Source of the DNA: an uncultured Sulfitobacter sp.
GTDB lineage: Bacteria; Pseudomonadota; Alphaproteobacteria; Rhodobacterales; Rhodobacteraceae
DNA length: 64,000 nucleotides
Assembly: GCA_947502265.1 (NCBI GenBank)
Contig: CANMZB010000001.1
Span: 329,335 to 393,334 of the forward strand
Direction: 5' to 3'
Position numbers and translations under genes: made by a program. Below, one piece after another: positions 1-10,716 of this stretch. Under the pieces are notes generated by a model that was not told the origin of the DNA, ran no database searches, and worked only from the letters and a program-made list of their open reading frames with translations. Position 1 is the stretch's first letter; the number at the start of each line of letters is the position of its first letter.

Positions 1-359
1 AGACCAAAGGGGTGGCCGGGAAGCGCCTCCACATGGCGCAACATCTGATCGACCGAGTTGATCATCGGCACCAGACCGGCCCCCGCGATCTTTTCCGCGT
101 CGCCCGCCATATGGCCCGAGAACACGGAAATGCGCGGTCCGGCCCCCAGCGCGCGGCGCAGGGCGATGCCTTCTTCGGCGACGGCAACAAAGAACTGGCG
201 CGCACCCGCTGTGGCAAGGCGATTGCCGACCTTGGCCGCATCGAGGCCATAAGCATCGGCTTTTACCACGGCTGCGGTTTCGACCCGCGCCAGTCGTGCC
301 AGCGCGCGCCAGTTGGCGACGATGGCATTGAGGTCGATTGTAAGGGTTGCTGTGCTCAT
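1..359 (-). CDS. alr: Alanine racemase (5' part; continues past the left edge)
   Basis: Alanine racemase interconverts L- and D-alanine for peptidoglycan synthesis in the cytoplasm, using pyridoxal phosphate (PLP). The reading frame begins at the ATG at 359-357 and runs off the window after about 119 codons, so only the N-terminal part of the TIM barrel is present. The PLP-lysine motif [12 protein letters not shown] lies near residues 28-39 and is diagnostic of the family. The gene points away from the window in the same direction as dnaB. alr usually follows dnaB closely in Rhodobacterales, but here about 2.5 kb of other sequence separates them. The assignment is firm; nothing can be said about the C-terminal half. 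Confidence 0.93.
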   Translation of the reverse strand, partial: MSTATLTIDLNAIVANWRALARLARVETAAVVKADAYGLDAAKVGNRLATAGARQFFVAVAEEGIALRRALGAGPRISVFSGHMAGDAEKIAGAGLVPMINSVDQMLRHVEALPGHPFG

Positions 360-526
360 GGGCACGGTTTTTGCCAATGTGGCGCGCGGCGTCAAGGGCG
401 CGCGGGCCTGTAATCGCAGGCAACGCTTTATTAACCGGACAAAAACATCGGCGATGTTGCGCAAGCTTTACTTGTTATGATGTCAATGATCCCTAAACTG
501 CGGGGCAACCTGGAGGGGAAAATTTC

Positions 527-592
527 ATGAAAACGACACAGCTCTAGATTGGCACTGTTGCCATCGCCGCAACGCTGGCCTGCGCGCCCGCG
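527..592 (+). other. Signal-peptide coding stretch interrupted by an in-frame TAG
   Basis: An ATG at 527 sits behind a good ribosome site (GGAGGGG at 512-518). It opens a frame reading MKTTQL, then TAG at 545-547, then IGTVAIAATLACAPAMAQ, in phase with the hydrolase frame that continues from 593. Without the stop this would be a normal Sec signal peptide with an AMA-Q cleavage site. The hydrolase has therefore lost its natural N-terminus through one nonsense codon, unless the stop is read through or a sequencing error is present. Confidence 0.8.
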
Positions 593-1852
593 ATGGCGCA
601 AAACCGGATCGACACGCAGTTGCCTAACGCGCCGGAACTGGCGGCGTATGGCAATATGGCGGTGGGGGTGCGGCAGTTGGAGATGGTCAACCCCGACCAG
701 ATTGACATCCTTGCCATTGATCCCGCTGCCGAAAAGCCGGACGAAATGCCGCGCTATGACCGGCCGTTAACTGTCGAGCTGTGGTATCCTGCCGCCGAAG
801 GGGCGAGCGGATCACATGATTTCAAGGCGTTCTTGCGCGATGGCACCACCGAAGTCACCCTGAGCGGGCAAGCCATGCGCGATGCCGAAGCCGCATCCCC
901 AGATGCGCCCTTTCCGCTTGTGTTGATCAGTCACGGCTATCCCGGCAACCGCTTTTTGCTGTCGCATCTGGCGGAAAACCTCGCTTCCAAGGGCTATGTG
1001 GTGGCGTCGATTGATCATACCGACAGCACCTACCGCACGCAGGCGGCGTTTGGATCGACCCTTGTGAACCGCTCGCTTGACCAGTTGTTCGTGTTGGAAC
1101 AGATGGCGCAGATGGCAGCGGAAGGTGGCGATTATGCGGGGCTTTATGATGCATCGAACGCGGGGCTGATCGGCTATTCCATGGGCGGCTACGGGGCCGT
1201 GATCACAGCGGGCGGCGGTGTGACGCAAGCCTCCGTCGGCTATGCGTGGGGCGCGCCGCACGGGACGCTGGGAATTCATCTGGCAGGCTCGCAAACGCAT
1301 GGAGACCTGCCCGATCCACGTATAAAAACTGCGGTGGCGTTTGGGCCGTGGGGCATGAACACCGGTTTCTGGGACGCCGAAGGGCTGGCGGGAGTGCAAA
1401 TCCCGATGCTGTTTATCGCAGGGTCGCAGGATGACACATCGCTATATGAAAAAGGGGTGCGCGCGATTTGGGAAAATGTCACCGGCGTGCCGGCGGCGCT
1501 GCTGACCTATACCAACGGCGGCCACAATTCCGGCGCACCGATGCCTGCGCCGCAGGAGAGTTATTACTTTAGCGAGGACAAGGGTTTTAACATTTCGGAG
1601 CATTACTCCGACCCCGTATGGGACACCGCGCGGATGAACAACATCGCGCAGCATTTCGTGACCGCATGGATGGATGATCACCTGAAAGGCGAGGCTTTGA
1701 GGGGGGAATACCTTGATCTGGTTGAAGATTCCAACGCCGGAGTGTGGTCAATGAACGACGATGGCACGGCAAAGGAAGACCACAGCTATTGGAAGGGATT
1801 TGCCAAAGGCACGGCGAAGGGTCTGATGTATGAGACAAAAACGCCCGATTGA
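593..1852 (+). CDS. Alpha/beta hydrolase, dienelactone-hydrolase or PAF-acetylhydrolase-like; probably a broken exported enzyme
   Basis: The 419-residue open frame has alpha/beta-hydrolase features: an oxyanion-region motif LISHGYPG, the nucleophile elbow GYSMGGYG (GxSxG), and a late histidine in GGHNSG. These fit the predicted dienelactone hydrolase or platelet-activating-factor acetylhydrolase group. The substrate is unknown. The first available ATG after an in-frame TAG is at 593, exactly where the mature exported protein would start (after AMA). The product as it stands would lack a signal peptide and have no obvious ribosome site. The original gene clearly began at 527 and the protein was probably periplasmic. 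It may be a pseudogene. It reads opposite to the flanking alr and dnaB genes. Confidence 0.72.
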   Translation: MAQNRIDTQLPNAPELAAYGNMAVGVRQLEMVNPDQIDILAIDPAAEKPDEMPRYDRPLTVELWYPAAEGASGSHDFKAFLRDGTTEVTLSGQAMRDAEAASPDAPFPLVLISHGYPGNRFLLSHLAENLASKGYVVASIDHTDSTYRTQAAFGSTLVNRSLDQLFVLEQMAQMAAEGGDYAGLYDASNAGLIGYSMGGYGAVITAGGGVTQASVGYAWGAPHGTLGIHLAGSQTHGDLPDPRIKTAVAFGPWGMNTGFWDAEGLAGVQIPMLFIAGSQDDTSLYEKGVRAIWENVTGVPAALLTYTNGGHNSGAPMPAPQESYYFSEDKGFNISEHYSDPVWDTARMNNIAQHFVTAWMDDHLKGEALRGEYLDLVEDSNAGVWSMNDDGTAKEDHSYWKGFAKGTAKGLMYETKTPD

Positions 1853-1888
1853 AAATATCTGAACAATTTGACGGTAAGCGAGGATGAA

Positions 1889-2532
1889 ATGACAACGGAT
1901 GAATTGCTGAACCGCGCAATCTGGACGTTTGCTGCAGCCTTCGGGCTGTGGCTTATGAAGGAATGCGTTGAAGGTTGGCGTAGATCGCGGCTTGCGAAAA
2001 AACAACAAAACAATTTGGTTCGTGCGTTATATTCGGAGATCGATTTCAACACCCGCGACATGGAGGAGTTTTTGGCAAGTCGCCAAATGAGGAAAAGCTG
2101 CGTGATGCAATGTCAGCTAATCCGAAACTGGTGCCACATATCACGGATGCCCGTCACACCGAAATTTATCGGAACCGGATAGGCGAATTACACTCCATGA
2201 AGGATACGTCACTGTCTGGCATGGTGCATTTTTATGGCATGCTCGAGAAGATAAAGGTCCAGATTGATGCCGTGAACTATCCGAGTTACCGGTCGCTTAG
2301 CATTGATGGGCGCATGTAAGCTGTGGTGGTGATTGTTCGAACGTCGATCATCGCAAAACGTTTTGGTTTGGTGGTGCTTGCGGATATGGAAAGAGACTAC
2401 AAAAAATTGAATTTGAAGCGTTTTGATAGAAAAGATGACGCCGATGCAGAAGCGTTACAGGGTCTCAAGACCGAAAACAGCCTGACGAAAACGTCTGATG
2501 TGCCTTCGAATTGTGATGAGGTGCCCTCTTAA
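1889..2532 (+). pseudogene. Frameshifted small membrane protein gene, unknown function
   Basis: An ATG at 1889, behind AGCGAGG, starts a protein with one N-terminal membrane segment (IWTFAAAFGLWLM) followed by charged sequence. Around 2068-2080, next to a run of five T, the coherent frame shifts. The continuing frame reads SPNEEKLRDAMSANPKLVPH and onward to a TAA at 2317-2319. After that stop the same frame stays open and charged to 2532. One frameshift plus one nonsense codon makes this a decayed gene. I do not recognise the family. It lies just downstream of the damaged hydrolase and ends at a hairpin. Confidence 0.55.
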
Positions 2533-2536
2533 ACTC

Positions 2537-2565
2537 AAAAAAACCCGCTAAGATAAGCGGGCCTT
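2537..2565. terminator. Bidirectional rho-independent terminator
   Basis: CCCGCT (2544-2549) pairs with AGCGGG (2556-2561). An A7 run on the left gives a strong U-tract when read from the minus strand, and there is a weaker CCTTT on the right. It sits 5 bases after the decayed + gene and about 270 bases past the end of dnaB, so it can stop transcription from both sides. Confidence 0.7.
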
Positions 2566-2837
2566 TCGAATTCAATGTCTGATGTAAATCAAACAATTAT
2601 GGGGTCTGGACCTGTCATGTTAACCTCATTGGGTCGTGTTGCCGAGCCATCAATATAAGAGTTTCAATTGCCAAAGCAATCTATTTCGCGAGATCTATTG
2701 TAAACGACCTGTTTTTATTCCTGAGCACGTTAGGTTTTTTTACCCTATGCCCAGATTAAACATATAGTCAAATTTGGTGAATTTCAAGTAAATCTGCGCT
2801 AAGATACAAGATGTTGGGGTAGCGAAGCGGAGAGCCT
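2566..2837. other. AT-rich gene-free interval downstream of dnaB
   Basis: No frame with a plausible start and coding character was seen on either strand. The stretch is clearly more AT-rich than the surrounding genes and contains short T runs but no further clear hairpin. It probably represents the dnaB 3' flank together with debris between dnaB and the inserted genes. Confidence 0.4.
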
Positions 2838-4334
<1,497 letters not shown>

Positions 4335-4477
4335 GGCCCGACCCCTTTTTTGCCCCGTCGTCGTCATAACGAAGGGGCGGCGCTGCCGCAAATTGTATAT
4401 TTTTGTGGATAACCGGCATCTGGCGGCGGCGCCCCCACATCTTGCGATGGAAGCGGGGGCTGCGTCAACCTATAGGG

Positions 4478-5155
4478 TTAGCGGCGGTTTGCTTCTTGCC
4501 ACTCGCGCGGGGATTTTAGGAATTTCTCGACCTCGTCGAGGGTCGCTGCGGGGAAGGCTTCCTGGGCCTTCGCCTCGGCGAGAACGTCCCACCATGTGCA
4601 AAGGTGATGCAGGGCAACGCCATGATCACCCAATGTCTTTTCCGTTTCGGGGAAGATGTCGTAGTAGAAGATCACCGCCGTATGCGCGCAGGTCGCGCCG
4701 GTTTCCCGAATCGCATCGACAAAAGAGAGTTTCGAGCCGCCATCGGTGGTCAGATCCTCGACCAGCAGCACGCGCTGGCCTTCGGACATGTCGCCTTCAA
4801 TGCGAGCATTGCGACCGTAACCTTTGGGCTTTTTGCGCACATAGGTCATCGGCAGGGCCATCCGTTCGGCGACGAGGGCGGCAAACGGGATGCCCGCCGT
4901 CTCGCCACCGGCGATGTTATCGAACGCTTCGAACCCTGCGTTGCGCATCACAGTGGCCGTCAGGAAATCCATCAGCGTCGAACGGATGCGCGGATAGGAG
5001 ATCAGCTTGCGACAATCGATATAGCTGGGCGAGGGCAGACCGGAGGCCAGTGTATAGGGTTCATCGGTGTTGAAATTGACCGCGCCGATTTCAAGCAGCA
5101 TCCGGGCGGTAAGGCGGGCCATTTCCGAGGCGTCGGGATAGGATGTGGGGATCAT
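4478..5155 (-). CDS. pyrE: Orotate phosphoribosyltransferase
   Basis: PyrE joins orotate to phosphoribosyl pyrophosphate (PRPP), giving orotidine monophosphate in de novo pyrimidine synthesis. The 225-residue length fits the family. The PRPP-binding loop [14 protein letters not shown] lies at residues 129-142, and the substrate-binding segment [11 protein letters not shown] is at about 105-115. It follows pyrC by only 13 bases on the same strand, so the two form an operon catalysing steps 3 and 5 of the pathway. Nothing is unusual in the sequence. Confidence 0.96.
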   Translation of the reverse strand: MIPTSYPDASEMARLTARMLLEIGAVNFNTDEPYTLASGLPSPSYIDCRKLISYPRIRSTLMDFLTATVMRNAGFEAFDNIAGGETAGIPFAALVAERMALPMTYVRKKPKGYGRNARIEGDMSEGQRVLLVEDLTTDGGSKLSFVDAIRETGATCAHTAVIFYYDIFPETEKTLGDHGVALHHLCTWWDVLAEAKAQEAFPAATLDEVEKFLKSPREWQEANRR

Positions 5156-5168
5156 GGGGCAGGCTCCT

Positions 5169-6200
5169 TCAGGTGGTCCAGTTAAGCGGCATGGCGGGGT
5201 CGAAGACCGTCACCGGCCCGTCGGGTGTGTCGATGTGGGGCGGATATTCCGGCGTTTCACGCACCAGCGTTATCGTCGCCTCATTGGGGCTCAGGCCATA
5301 GAACGCAGGGCCATTGAGCGAGGTGAACGCTTCGAGCTTGTCGAGCGCTGCGTCCTGTTCGAACACCTCTGCGAGGATCGAAAGCGTGTTGGCGGCGGTG
5401 AAACAACCCGCGCAGCCACATGGCAGCAGCTTGTTCGCGTCGGTGTGTGGCGCAGAGTCGGTGCCGAGGAAAAACCGCGCATCGCCCGATGTGGCCGCTT
5501 TGCGCAGGGCAAGGCGGTGGGTTTCACGCTTGGCCACGGGCAGGCAATAGTAATGCGGTTTAATGCCGCCTACGAGGATGTGATTGCGGTTGATGACCAG
5601 ATGGTGGGTTGTGATTGTCGCGCCAAGGGTGCTGTCATGGGCCATCACATAATCCACCGCATCGGATGTTGTGATATGCTCCATCACCACGCGAAGGCCG
5701 GGATGGTCGCGGCGGATCGGGTCCAGCACGCGGTCGATAAACACCGCCTCGCGGTCAAAGATATCGACGGACGGGTCGGTGACTTCGCCGTGTGTGCAAA
5801 GCGGCAGCCCGATGTCGGCCATTTTCTCCAGAACCTTTGCGACCTTGGTGAAGTCGCTCACACCGGACGCGGAGTTGGTTGTGGCCCCGGCCGGGTACAG
5901 TTTGACCGCAGTGATCAGCCCCTCGGCGTGGGCGGCGGCGACATCCGCAGGATCGGTATCTTCGGTGAGATACAGCGTCATCAGCGGGGTGAACTCATCC
6001 CCCGCCGGGATCGCGGCGATGATCCGGTCGCGGTAGGCGCGCGCGTCGGCGGCAGTCACGACAGGCGGCACCAGATTGGGCATGATGATCGCGCGGGCAA
6101 AATCGCGCGATGTATACGGCAACACGGCGCGCAGCATATCGCCATCGCGCAGGTGAAGGTGCCAGTCGTCAGGACGGCGGATCGTGTGTGTTTGGGTCAT
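5169..6200 (-). CDS. pyrC: Dihydroorotase (class II type)
   Basis: Dihydroorotase cyclises carbamoyl-aspartate to dihydroorotate. The 343 residues match the short E. coli-type enzyme. The metal-binding DWHLHLRDG motif is at residues 12-20. The lysine expected to be carbamylated lies in [11 protein letters not shown], a histidine ligand in THGEV, and a catalytic aspartate in GTDSAPH. It is the first gene of the pyrC-pyrE operon. The start ATG at 6200 is well placed for the family N-terminus ([13 protein letters not shown]). Confidence 0.96.
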   Translation of the reverse strand: MTQTHTIRRPDDWHLHLRDGDMLRAVLPYTSRDFARAIIMPNLVPPVVTAADARAYRDRIIAAIPAGDEFTPLMTLYLTEDTDPADVAAAHAEGLITAVKLYPAGATTNSASGVSDFTKVAKVLEKMADIGLPLCTHGEVTDPSVDIFDREAVFIDRVLDPIRRDHPGLRVVMEHITTSDAVDYVMAHDSTLGATITTHHLVINRNHILVGGIKPHYYCLPVAKRETHRLALRKAATSGDARFFLGTDSAPHTDANKLLPCGCAGCFTAANTLSILAEVFEQDAALDKLEAFTSLNGPAFYGLSPNEATITLVRETPEYPPHIDTPDGPVTVFDPAMPLNWTT

Positions 6201-6233
6201 GGGCGCGGTGCTAGCACGGTGCCCGCCGCCGCG

Positions 6234-7172
6234 CTAGTCGTCTTTGGCGGTGGCTTTCGCTTCGAGTTCGTTCATGCGGCGGGTAAAGCGCGGCGCGTGC
6301 ATCCGCGTGGTCACATTGCGCGCCAGCGCCAGCGTCAGCCGGTCGCGCCCGTCGCTGTCGAGGGCCGCCAGAAGATTGCGCAGATAGGGGGGGTGCATCC
6401 GCCGTGCGCGCATCATTCTGGCAAACGCGCGGTCGTCCAATGTGCCGTCCACGATGGCATTCAGCAGAACGGGCAGTTGGTCCATCTCCAGAAGATCGGT
6501 CTGGATCGCGTCGCCCATGTGGCGCAGGCGCAGTTTGCATACGTTGGGCCGCGTAAACAGGGCGGCGTGCATGGCATCAAGGTTCTGGCGCGGATCATAA
6601 ACAACAAAGGCTTGGTCGGCGGCGTCCAGCATATCGGGGGCGTAGCCATAGCGCGATGTAAAGTCGGTGCGCCGCATCTCGACAAAGCGGTCGTCCCATT
6701 CGGTGACGCGCGGATCAAGCGTTGCCTGCGGTTGTACGGCCAGCACACGCGCGCCGGGGGCGGCGACCGAATAGGCAGCGGCGGCATAGGCGCAAGGGCC
6801 AGCGCCATAGAAAACCACCCGTTCGAAGGCGTCGAAAAATCCGTCGTCGATCAGCCGGTCGAAATAGCCATACACAGCCTTGTCACGGAACCATGTATCG
6901 CCATCGGACGCGACGCAAAGCGAGGACCAGCCGTTGTCCCGCATCATCTCCCAGCCCAGCGGTTGCGCCAGCGATGACAGCGCGGGGATGCCTTGCAACG
7001 TCTCGAAGCTGACCAGCAGGGTGTCGGATTTTTCGATAAAGGCCGCGTAATGGCGCTTGCCCAAACGCTCGAAACTGCCATCCTCGTCGCAGAGGGATGC
7101 CACGGCGGTTAGCCAGTCGGCCTTTTTCATACCAGCAAGCGATGTTTCGAATGTCGGGCCGTCATCGCTCAT
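6234..7172 (-). CDS. Conserved protein of unknown function (Roseobacter-type)
   Basis: The 312-residue soluble protein has no signal peptide or membrane segment. Similar roseobacter proteins are, as I recall, often labelled phosphoadenosine phosphosulfate reductase. This sequence lacks the PAPS-reductase P-loop (SGGKDS type) and the KRTxxCG tail, so that label is not supported. A central GAGPCAYAAAAYSVAAPG segment resembles the nucleophile-elbow region of alpha/beta-hydrolase folds but has no serine at the nucleophile position. It is on the same strand as the glycosyltransferase operon upstream and pyrC downstream, separated by about 100 and 33 bases, so it may be cotranscribed with either. 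The function is not known. Confidence 0.75.
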   Translation of the reverse strand: MSDDGPTFETSLAGMKKADWLTAVASLCDEDGSFERLGKRHYAAFIEKSDTLLVSFETLQGIPALSSLAQPLGWEMMRDNGWSSLCVASDGDTWFRDKAVYGYFDRLIDDGFFDAFERVVFYGAGPCAYAAAAYSVAAPGARVLAVQPQATLDPRVTEWDDRFVEMRRTDFTSRYGYAPDMLDAADQAFVVYDPRQNLDAMHAALFTRPNVCKLRLRHMGDAIQTDLLEMDQLPVLLNAIVDGTLDDRAFARMMRARRMHPPYLRNLLAALDSDGRDRLTLALARNVTTRMHAPRFTRRMNELEAKATAKDD

Positions 7173-7273
7173 GGCTGCTACCTCAATGTGTTTTGATTCT
7201 GCGTTATCAGGATGCGGTTCGGGGAGAGGGGTACAGGGGAAATGCGGCGAAAATTAGAAGTATTTGAGCGAAA

Positions 7274-8329
7274 TTAAAGCTGGTGGTCGTTTTCCTGACG
7301 GGCCAGATTGGCATGCTGCACCATGAAACGAGCAGCCTCGCGCGGCACCGGCAGGGACGCAGGAGCCATCAGCAGGCGGCCAAAGAGCGCGCGGAAGGGT
7401 TCAAGCCGGAGCAGCGTTTCAAAACGGGCCTGTCGCCATGAAACGGCCTGTGCATGAAGCTTTGACAACGTTTTGTCTGCGCGCAGATCGGCCAGCGCGG
7501 CGTTGCGCGGGCCTGCAAGGGATTGGATGCTGGTATCGGTGTCGGTGTTGAAGTTCCGTTCGATCCAGTAGTCGAGGCCAAGCAGGTGATCGCTGTGCAC
7601 AGCACGTCCGCGATCGGCTTTGAGCACAAAACTTTCCATCGCGCCGAGCGGATAGTGGTTGAGCTGGACAAGGCCATAATTGTCCTTTCCGAAGTTGGAA
7701 AATATGCGCTTTTTCCGGAACTGATCGGGCAGGGGATCGCCGTTGCCGTCAAACCAACGGGCGCGCTCCAGCTTTTGTGGATCAGGATTGCGGGGGCGGT
7801 GCACGCCCGGTTTGCGGTAGGTGCCATCATTGCGGTAGAGCGTCTTGAACATCGCGGCGCGCCATGGCCAGTGCATCACCGCAGGCGCGCAGCGTTTGAA
7901 GGTCTCAAGCACCGGCGCGTCCTGATAACGGACTTGCCCAGCCGCGCCAAAAAGACGCCATGTCAGGGTGATCGCGGTCGCATTGGGAAGCGCCTTGTGC
8001 AGAGCGCCCAGCGTATGATCGCCGCAATGGATATTGACGAATTCGTCGATGTCGAGCGGCAGAATCCAGTCGGCTTGGTTGACCGAAACGTGTTTGGCGG
8101 CGGCTTTGAGGGCTGTGAACTGGATGCCGCCCTTGTCAAAGGGGCCATCATTGCGCACATGGGTGAGCAGCCCCATTTCGGCCAGCCGGTCGAGCATTGT
8201 ATCGGTGCCGTCCGCGCAATCGTTTGAGAACACAAGAAAATCGGTGAACCCCACAGCGCGGTGATGGGCCAGCCATTCGAGCAGGAACGCGCCTTCGTTG
8301 CGCACGCACAGGATCGCCAGATGGCGCAT
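7274..8329 (-). CDS. Family 2-like glycosyltransferase (third in the operon)
   Basis: The protein is a predicted cytoplasmic sugar transferase of 351 residues. The chosen start, ATG at 8329-8327, overlaps the stop of the upstream gene (TGATG), which indicates translational coupling. A longer frame reaching 8488 only re-reads the upstream gene. The N-terminus CVRNEGAFLLEWLAHHRAVG and the acidic DIDEF motif (after WILPL) match the other two glycosyltransferase domains in this operon and the GT2/GT92-like group. LNHYPLGAMESFVLK is a further shared motif. The acceptor and sugar cannot be inferred. It most likely acts on a surface or secreted glycan together with its neighbours. Confidence 0.85.
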   Translation of the reverse strand: MRHLAILCVRNEGAFLLEWLAHHRAVGFTDFLVFSNDCADGTDTMLDRLAEMGLLTHVRNDGPFDKGGIQFTALKAAAKHVSVNQADWILPLDIDEFVNIHCGDHTLGALHKALPNATAITLTWRLFGAAGQVRYQDAPVLETFKRCAPAVMHWPWRAAMFKTLYRNDGTYRKPGVHRPRNPDPQKLERARWFDGNGDPLPDQFRKKRIFSNFGKDNYGLVQLNHYPLGAMESFVLKADRGRAVHSDHLLGLDYWIERNFNTDTDTSIQSLAGPRNAALADLRADKTLSKLHAQAVSWRQARFETLLRLEPFRALFGRLLMAPASLPVPREAARFMVQHANLARQENDHQL

Positions 8330-10716
8330 CAGCTTTCCATGTCCAGCGCCAGCGCATACGCCACGCGCTCTGTCTCGTTCAACTTGACCTTGAGTGCTTC
8401 GGTATAGAGGTCCGCGAATTCCGGGTTCTGGTGCAGCTCGTCCGCCTTGGCGCGGTGCCAGCGGATGCCGTTTTGATGCCATTCGCACAGCGTTTCATCC
8501 TGCATTAACCGATCATATTCAAGGCGCAGGCGCGGGATGTTGCGTTTGATCGTGATGTCGCGGAAATCGGACCAATCCATGCGAATCCAGTAGTTGATCC
8601 CGATGGAGCGATCCACATGCAGGGCGCGACCACGCTGGCGCTTGATCAGGAAGCTTTCTGTGGAGCGCAGCGCGTAGTGATTGAGTTGTAACAGGTCATA
8701 ACCGATGGATTTCTTGGAAGAACGCCAGCCGTTCTCGGCAGCTTCTTTGGTCATGTCGCGGCCCGATCCGTTGACCCATTTGACGCGGGATTTGAACGCC
8801 GGGTCCAACTTGTTGGGTCGGTGGCAGGAGATTTTTTCGTAGGCACCGATGTTCCTGAACATCGTTTTAAAACCCCAGACGGTGTGCGGCTTGGGGCAGT
8901 ATTTTGGCGCGCAGCCGTCGAATTGGTCAATTACGAAATCATCGGCCAGATCGGTCACACCGTTATGCCCGAACAGCCGCCATGTCATCGCAACATTCGT
9001 CGCGTCCGGCACCGCATCAAGAAAATCCTGCACCGTGCCATTGCCACAGCGCACGTTCATGAATTCATCCACGTCGATGTGGATGATCCAGTCTGCGTTT
9101 TGGATCACCGGTTCTTTCAAGGCCTGGTTGAGCGCATATTGCTGGGGAGAATTGCCCTTCCAGCCGTCGTTATTGCGGTGCTCAAGGATGCCCATCGTTT
9201 GCAACCGGTCAAGGATTTCGGTGGTGCCATCCTCGCAACCGTTTGTATAGATAAGGAAGTTATCCACACCCATCGCGCGGTGATAGGCGACCCATTCGAC
9301 GATATAGGGCGCTTCGTTCTTCATGCAGCCGACGATTACATTGCCGCTGCTCCCCTTTTGCAACGTTCGCGGGGGGATCGTGGTATAGGCGGTGGCGCGC
9401 GCCTCTTCGTTCACCGAACCCATTCTATTGTGCGGGGCAAAGGAGGATTTGCGCAACTTTTCATAGTTTTGCACCGCCAGTGGCGGCATGATCGCGCGCG
9501 CGGCATCGCTTGGCCCACCGGGGGCGTCATCGTGTTTGCGGTAAGCGATAGCGTGCGGCGCTTTAACGGTATTATCGGCCAGTTTATCCAGATCGGCAGC
9601 TTTGGTTTGCTGCTCTTGCTGTGTTGCTTGGTCGATCCGCCACATGAAGCCCAGAAGGTATTGCGAGGCGCGAAAGCCGTAAAGCGGATCGGCCTCGGCC
9701 CATGTCCCTTTGGCGCGCGGGGCTTTGAAAGTGTCGGGGTTCAGTGCGGGGTGGTCGTGCAGCAGTTGCTTCAGGCCCGGCGCGAAATGTTTGGCGATGG
9801 GGTGCAGCGTCGCCAGATCCATTGGCGGGCCGTCCACCGCGATTTCCTGCACCAGCGTGCGCCACAACTGGCGGGGCAGGATGCGCTTGCGAGCGGCCAG
9901 CACCCTGAGGATCAGCGCATTGAGCTGCCGCCCCCGCGCAAGGCTGGCGGCAGGGGGGGGGGCGGGATGCGTGACTGCCTGTGCGCGCCCGATGGTTTGT
10001 TTGATGTCGAACGCGGCACAAATCTCGTTCGTTACGGTCTCGGCCGCGAACACGTGTGCGTCATAGCTGCGCAGCGATACGGTGCCTGTGCCAAATCCGG
10101 CCTCCCAAAACGCGACCAGCGCGGGCAGGTCGATCCAATGGGCAGGAGCCTGCGTTTCGGCAAAGACACCAGCGGCAGGATCAATGGGCGGGGCTGCATC
10201 CAGCGCGTTTTGCCACCAGTTGTCGCCGCCCGCCAGATCCAGTTCGGCTTGCAAGGTGATCCCGCGCCCTTCGAGGATTTGTTCGGCGTAACGACGCGCG
10301 AGCATGGCGGCGGGATGATCGACATGGGCGATGATGCGGATATCGTCCGACAGCGGCGCAAGCATCGCGTGCAGGCGCGCCACCTCGTCCGGGGTGCGCA
10401 GGCTTGTGCCCAGTTGCGCACACGACAGGATGAGCGTGTCGGGCCGGTGCTGTGCCACTTCACGCGCAAGATCATCGGCGACAGTGGCGCGCAAGATCGC
10501 CTGTTTTTGGGGCGGGATGTAACCGCGGTTGTAGCGCAGCGGATCGACATGGCCGGGGTCCGTCACGGCCATAAAAAGGCGCGTGTGGTTTTTGTTGCCG
10601 GGGCTGCGCGCAAACACGATGCCCTTGCCGGTCAACTGCTCGCGCTTGGCCGCGAGAACCGATTGCAGGCGCGCGGCACCGGTTTCTTCCAGCCCGATGT
10701 GCAGGTAAATCCGCAT
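8329..10716 (-). CDS. Two-domain protein: degenerate sulfotransferase-like N-terminus fused to a glycosyltransferase
   Basis: The ATG at 10716 (MRIYLHIG) overlaps the stop of the upstream sulfotransferase gene as TGATG; 795 residues. Residues 1 to about 330 resemble the sulfotransferase fold, with HIGLEETGAARLQ in the place of the PAPS-binding loop. The usual lysine of HIGxxKTGTT is replaced by glutamate, so this domain is probably not a normal sulfotransferase. The C-terminal half, from about residue 460, is a glycosyltransferase with CMKNEAPYIVEWVAYHRAMG and the DVDEF acidic motif (after WIIHI). It is paralogous to the domains encoded on both sides. A 100-residue linker with charged and Gln-rich sequence joins the halves. 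Confidence 0.82.
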   Translation of the reverse strand: MRIYLHIGLEETGAARLQSVLAAKREQLTGKGIVFARSPGNKNHTRLFMAVTDPGHVDPLRYNRGYIPPQKQAILRATVADDLAREVAQHRPDTLILSCAQLGTSLRTPDEVARLHAMLAPLSDDIRIIAHVDHPAAMLARRYAEQILEGRGITLQAELDLAGGDNWWQNALDAAPPIDPAAGVFAETQAPAHWIDLPALVAFWEAGFGTGTVSLRSYDAHVFAAETVTNEICAAFDIKQTIGRAQAVTHPAPPPAASLARGRQLNALILRVLAARKRILPRQLWRTLVQEIAVDGPPMDLATLHPIAKHFAPGLKQLLHDHPALNPDTFKAPRAKGTWAEADPLYGFRASQYLLGFMWRIDQATQQEQQTKAADLDKLADNTVKAPHAIAYRKHDDAPGGPSDAARAIMPPLAVQNYEKLRKSSFAPHNRMGSVNEEARATAYTTIPPRTLQKGSSGNVIVGCMKNEAPYIVEWVAYHRAMGVDNFLIYTNGCEDGTTEILDRLQTMGILEHRNNDGWKGNSPQQYALNQALKEPVIQNADWIIHIDVDEFMNVRCGNGTVQDFLDAVPDATNVAMTWRLFGHNGVTDLADDFVIDQFDGCAPKYCPKPHTVWGFKTMFRNIGAYEKISCHRPNKLDPAFKSRVKWVNGSGRDMTKEAAENGWRSSKKSIGYDLLQLNHYALRSTESFLIKRQRGRALHVDRSIGINYWIRMDWSDFRDITIKRNIPRLRLEYDRLMQDETLCEWHQNGIRWHRAKADELHQNPEFADLYTEALKVKLNETERVAYALALDMES

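Noticed and set aside
5145..6977. 610-residue open frame on the + strand
   Set aside because: It is antisense to pyrC and the next gene. Its sequence is rich in His, Arg and Gly, typical of a shadow frame in GC-rich DNA.
6234..7172. Phosphoadenosine phosphosulfate reductase
   Set aside because: The characteristic SGGKDS loop and cysteine motif are missing, so the name was not used.
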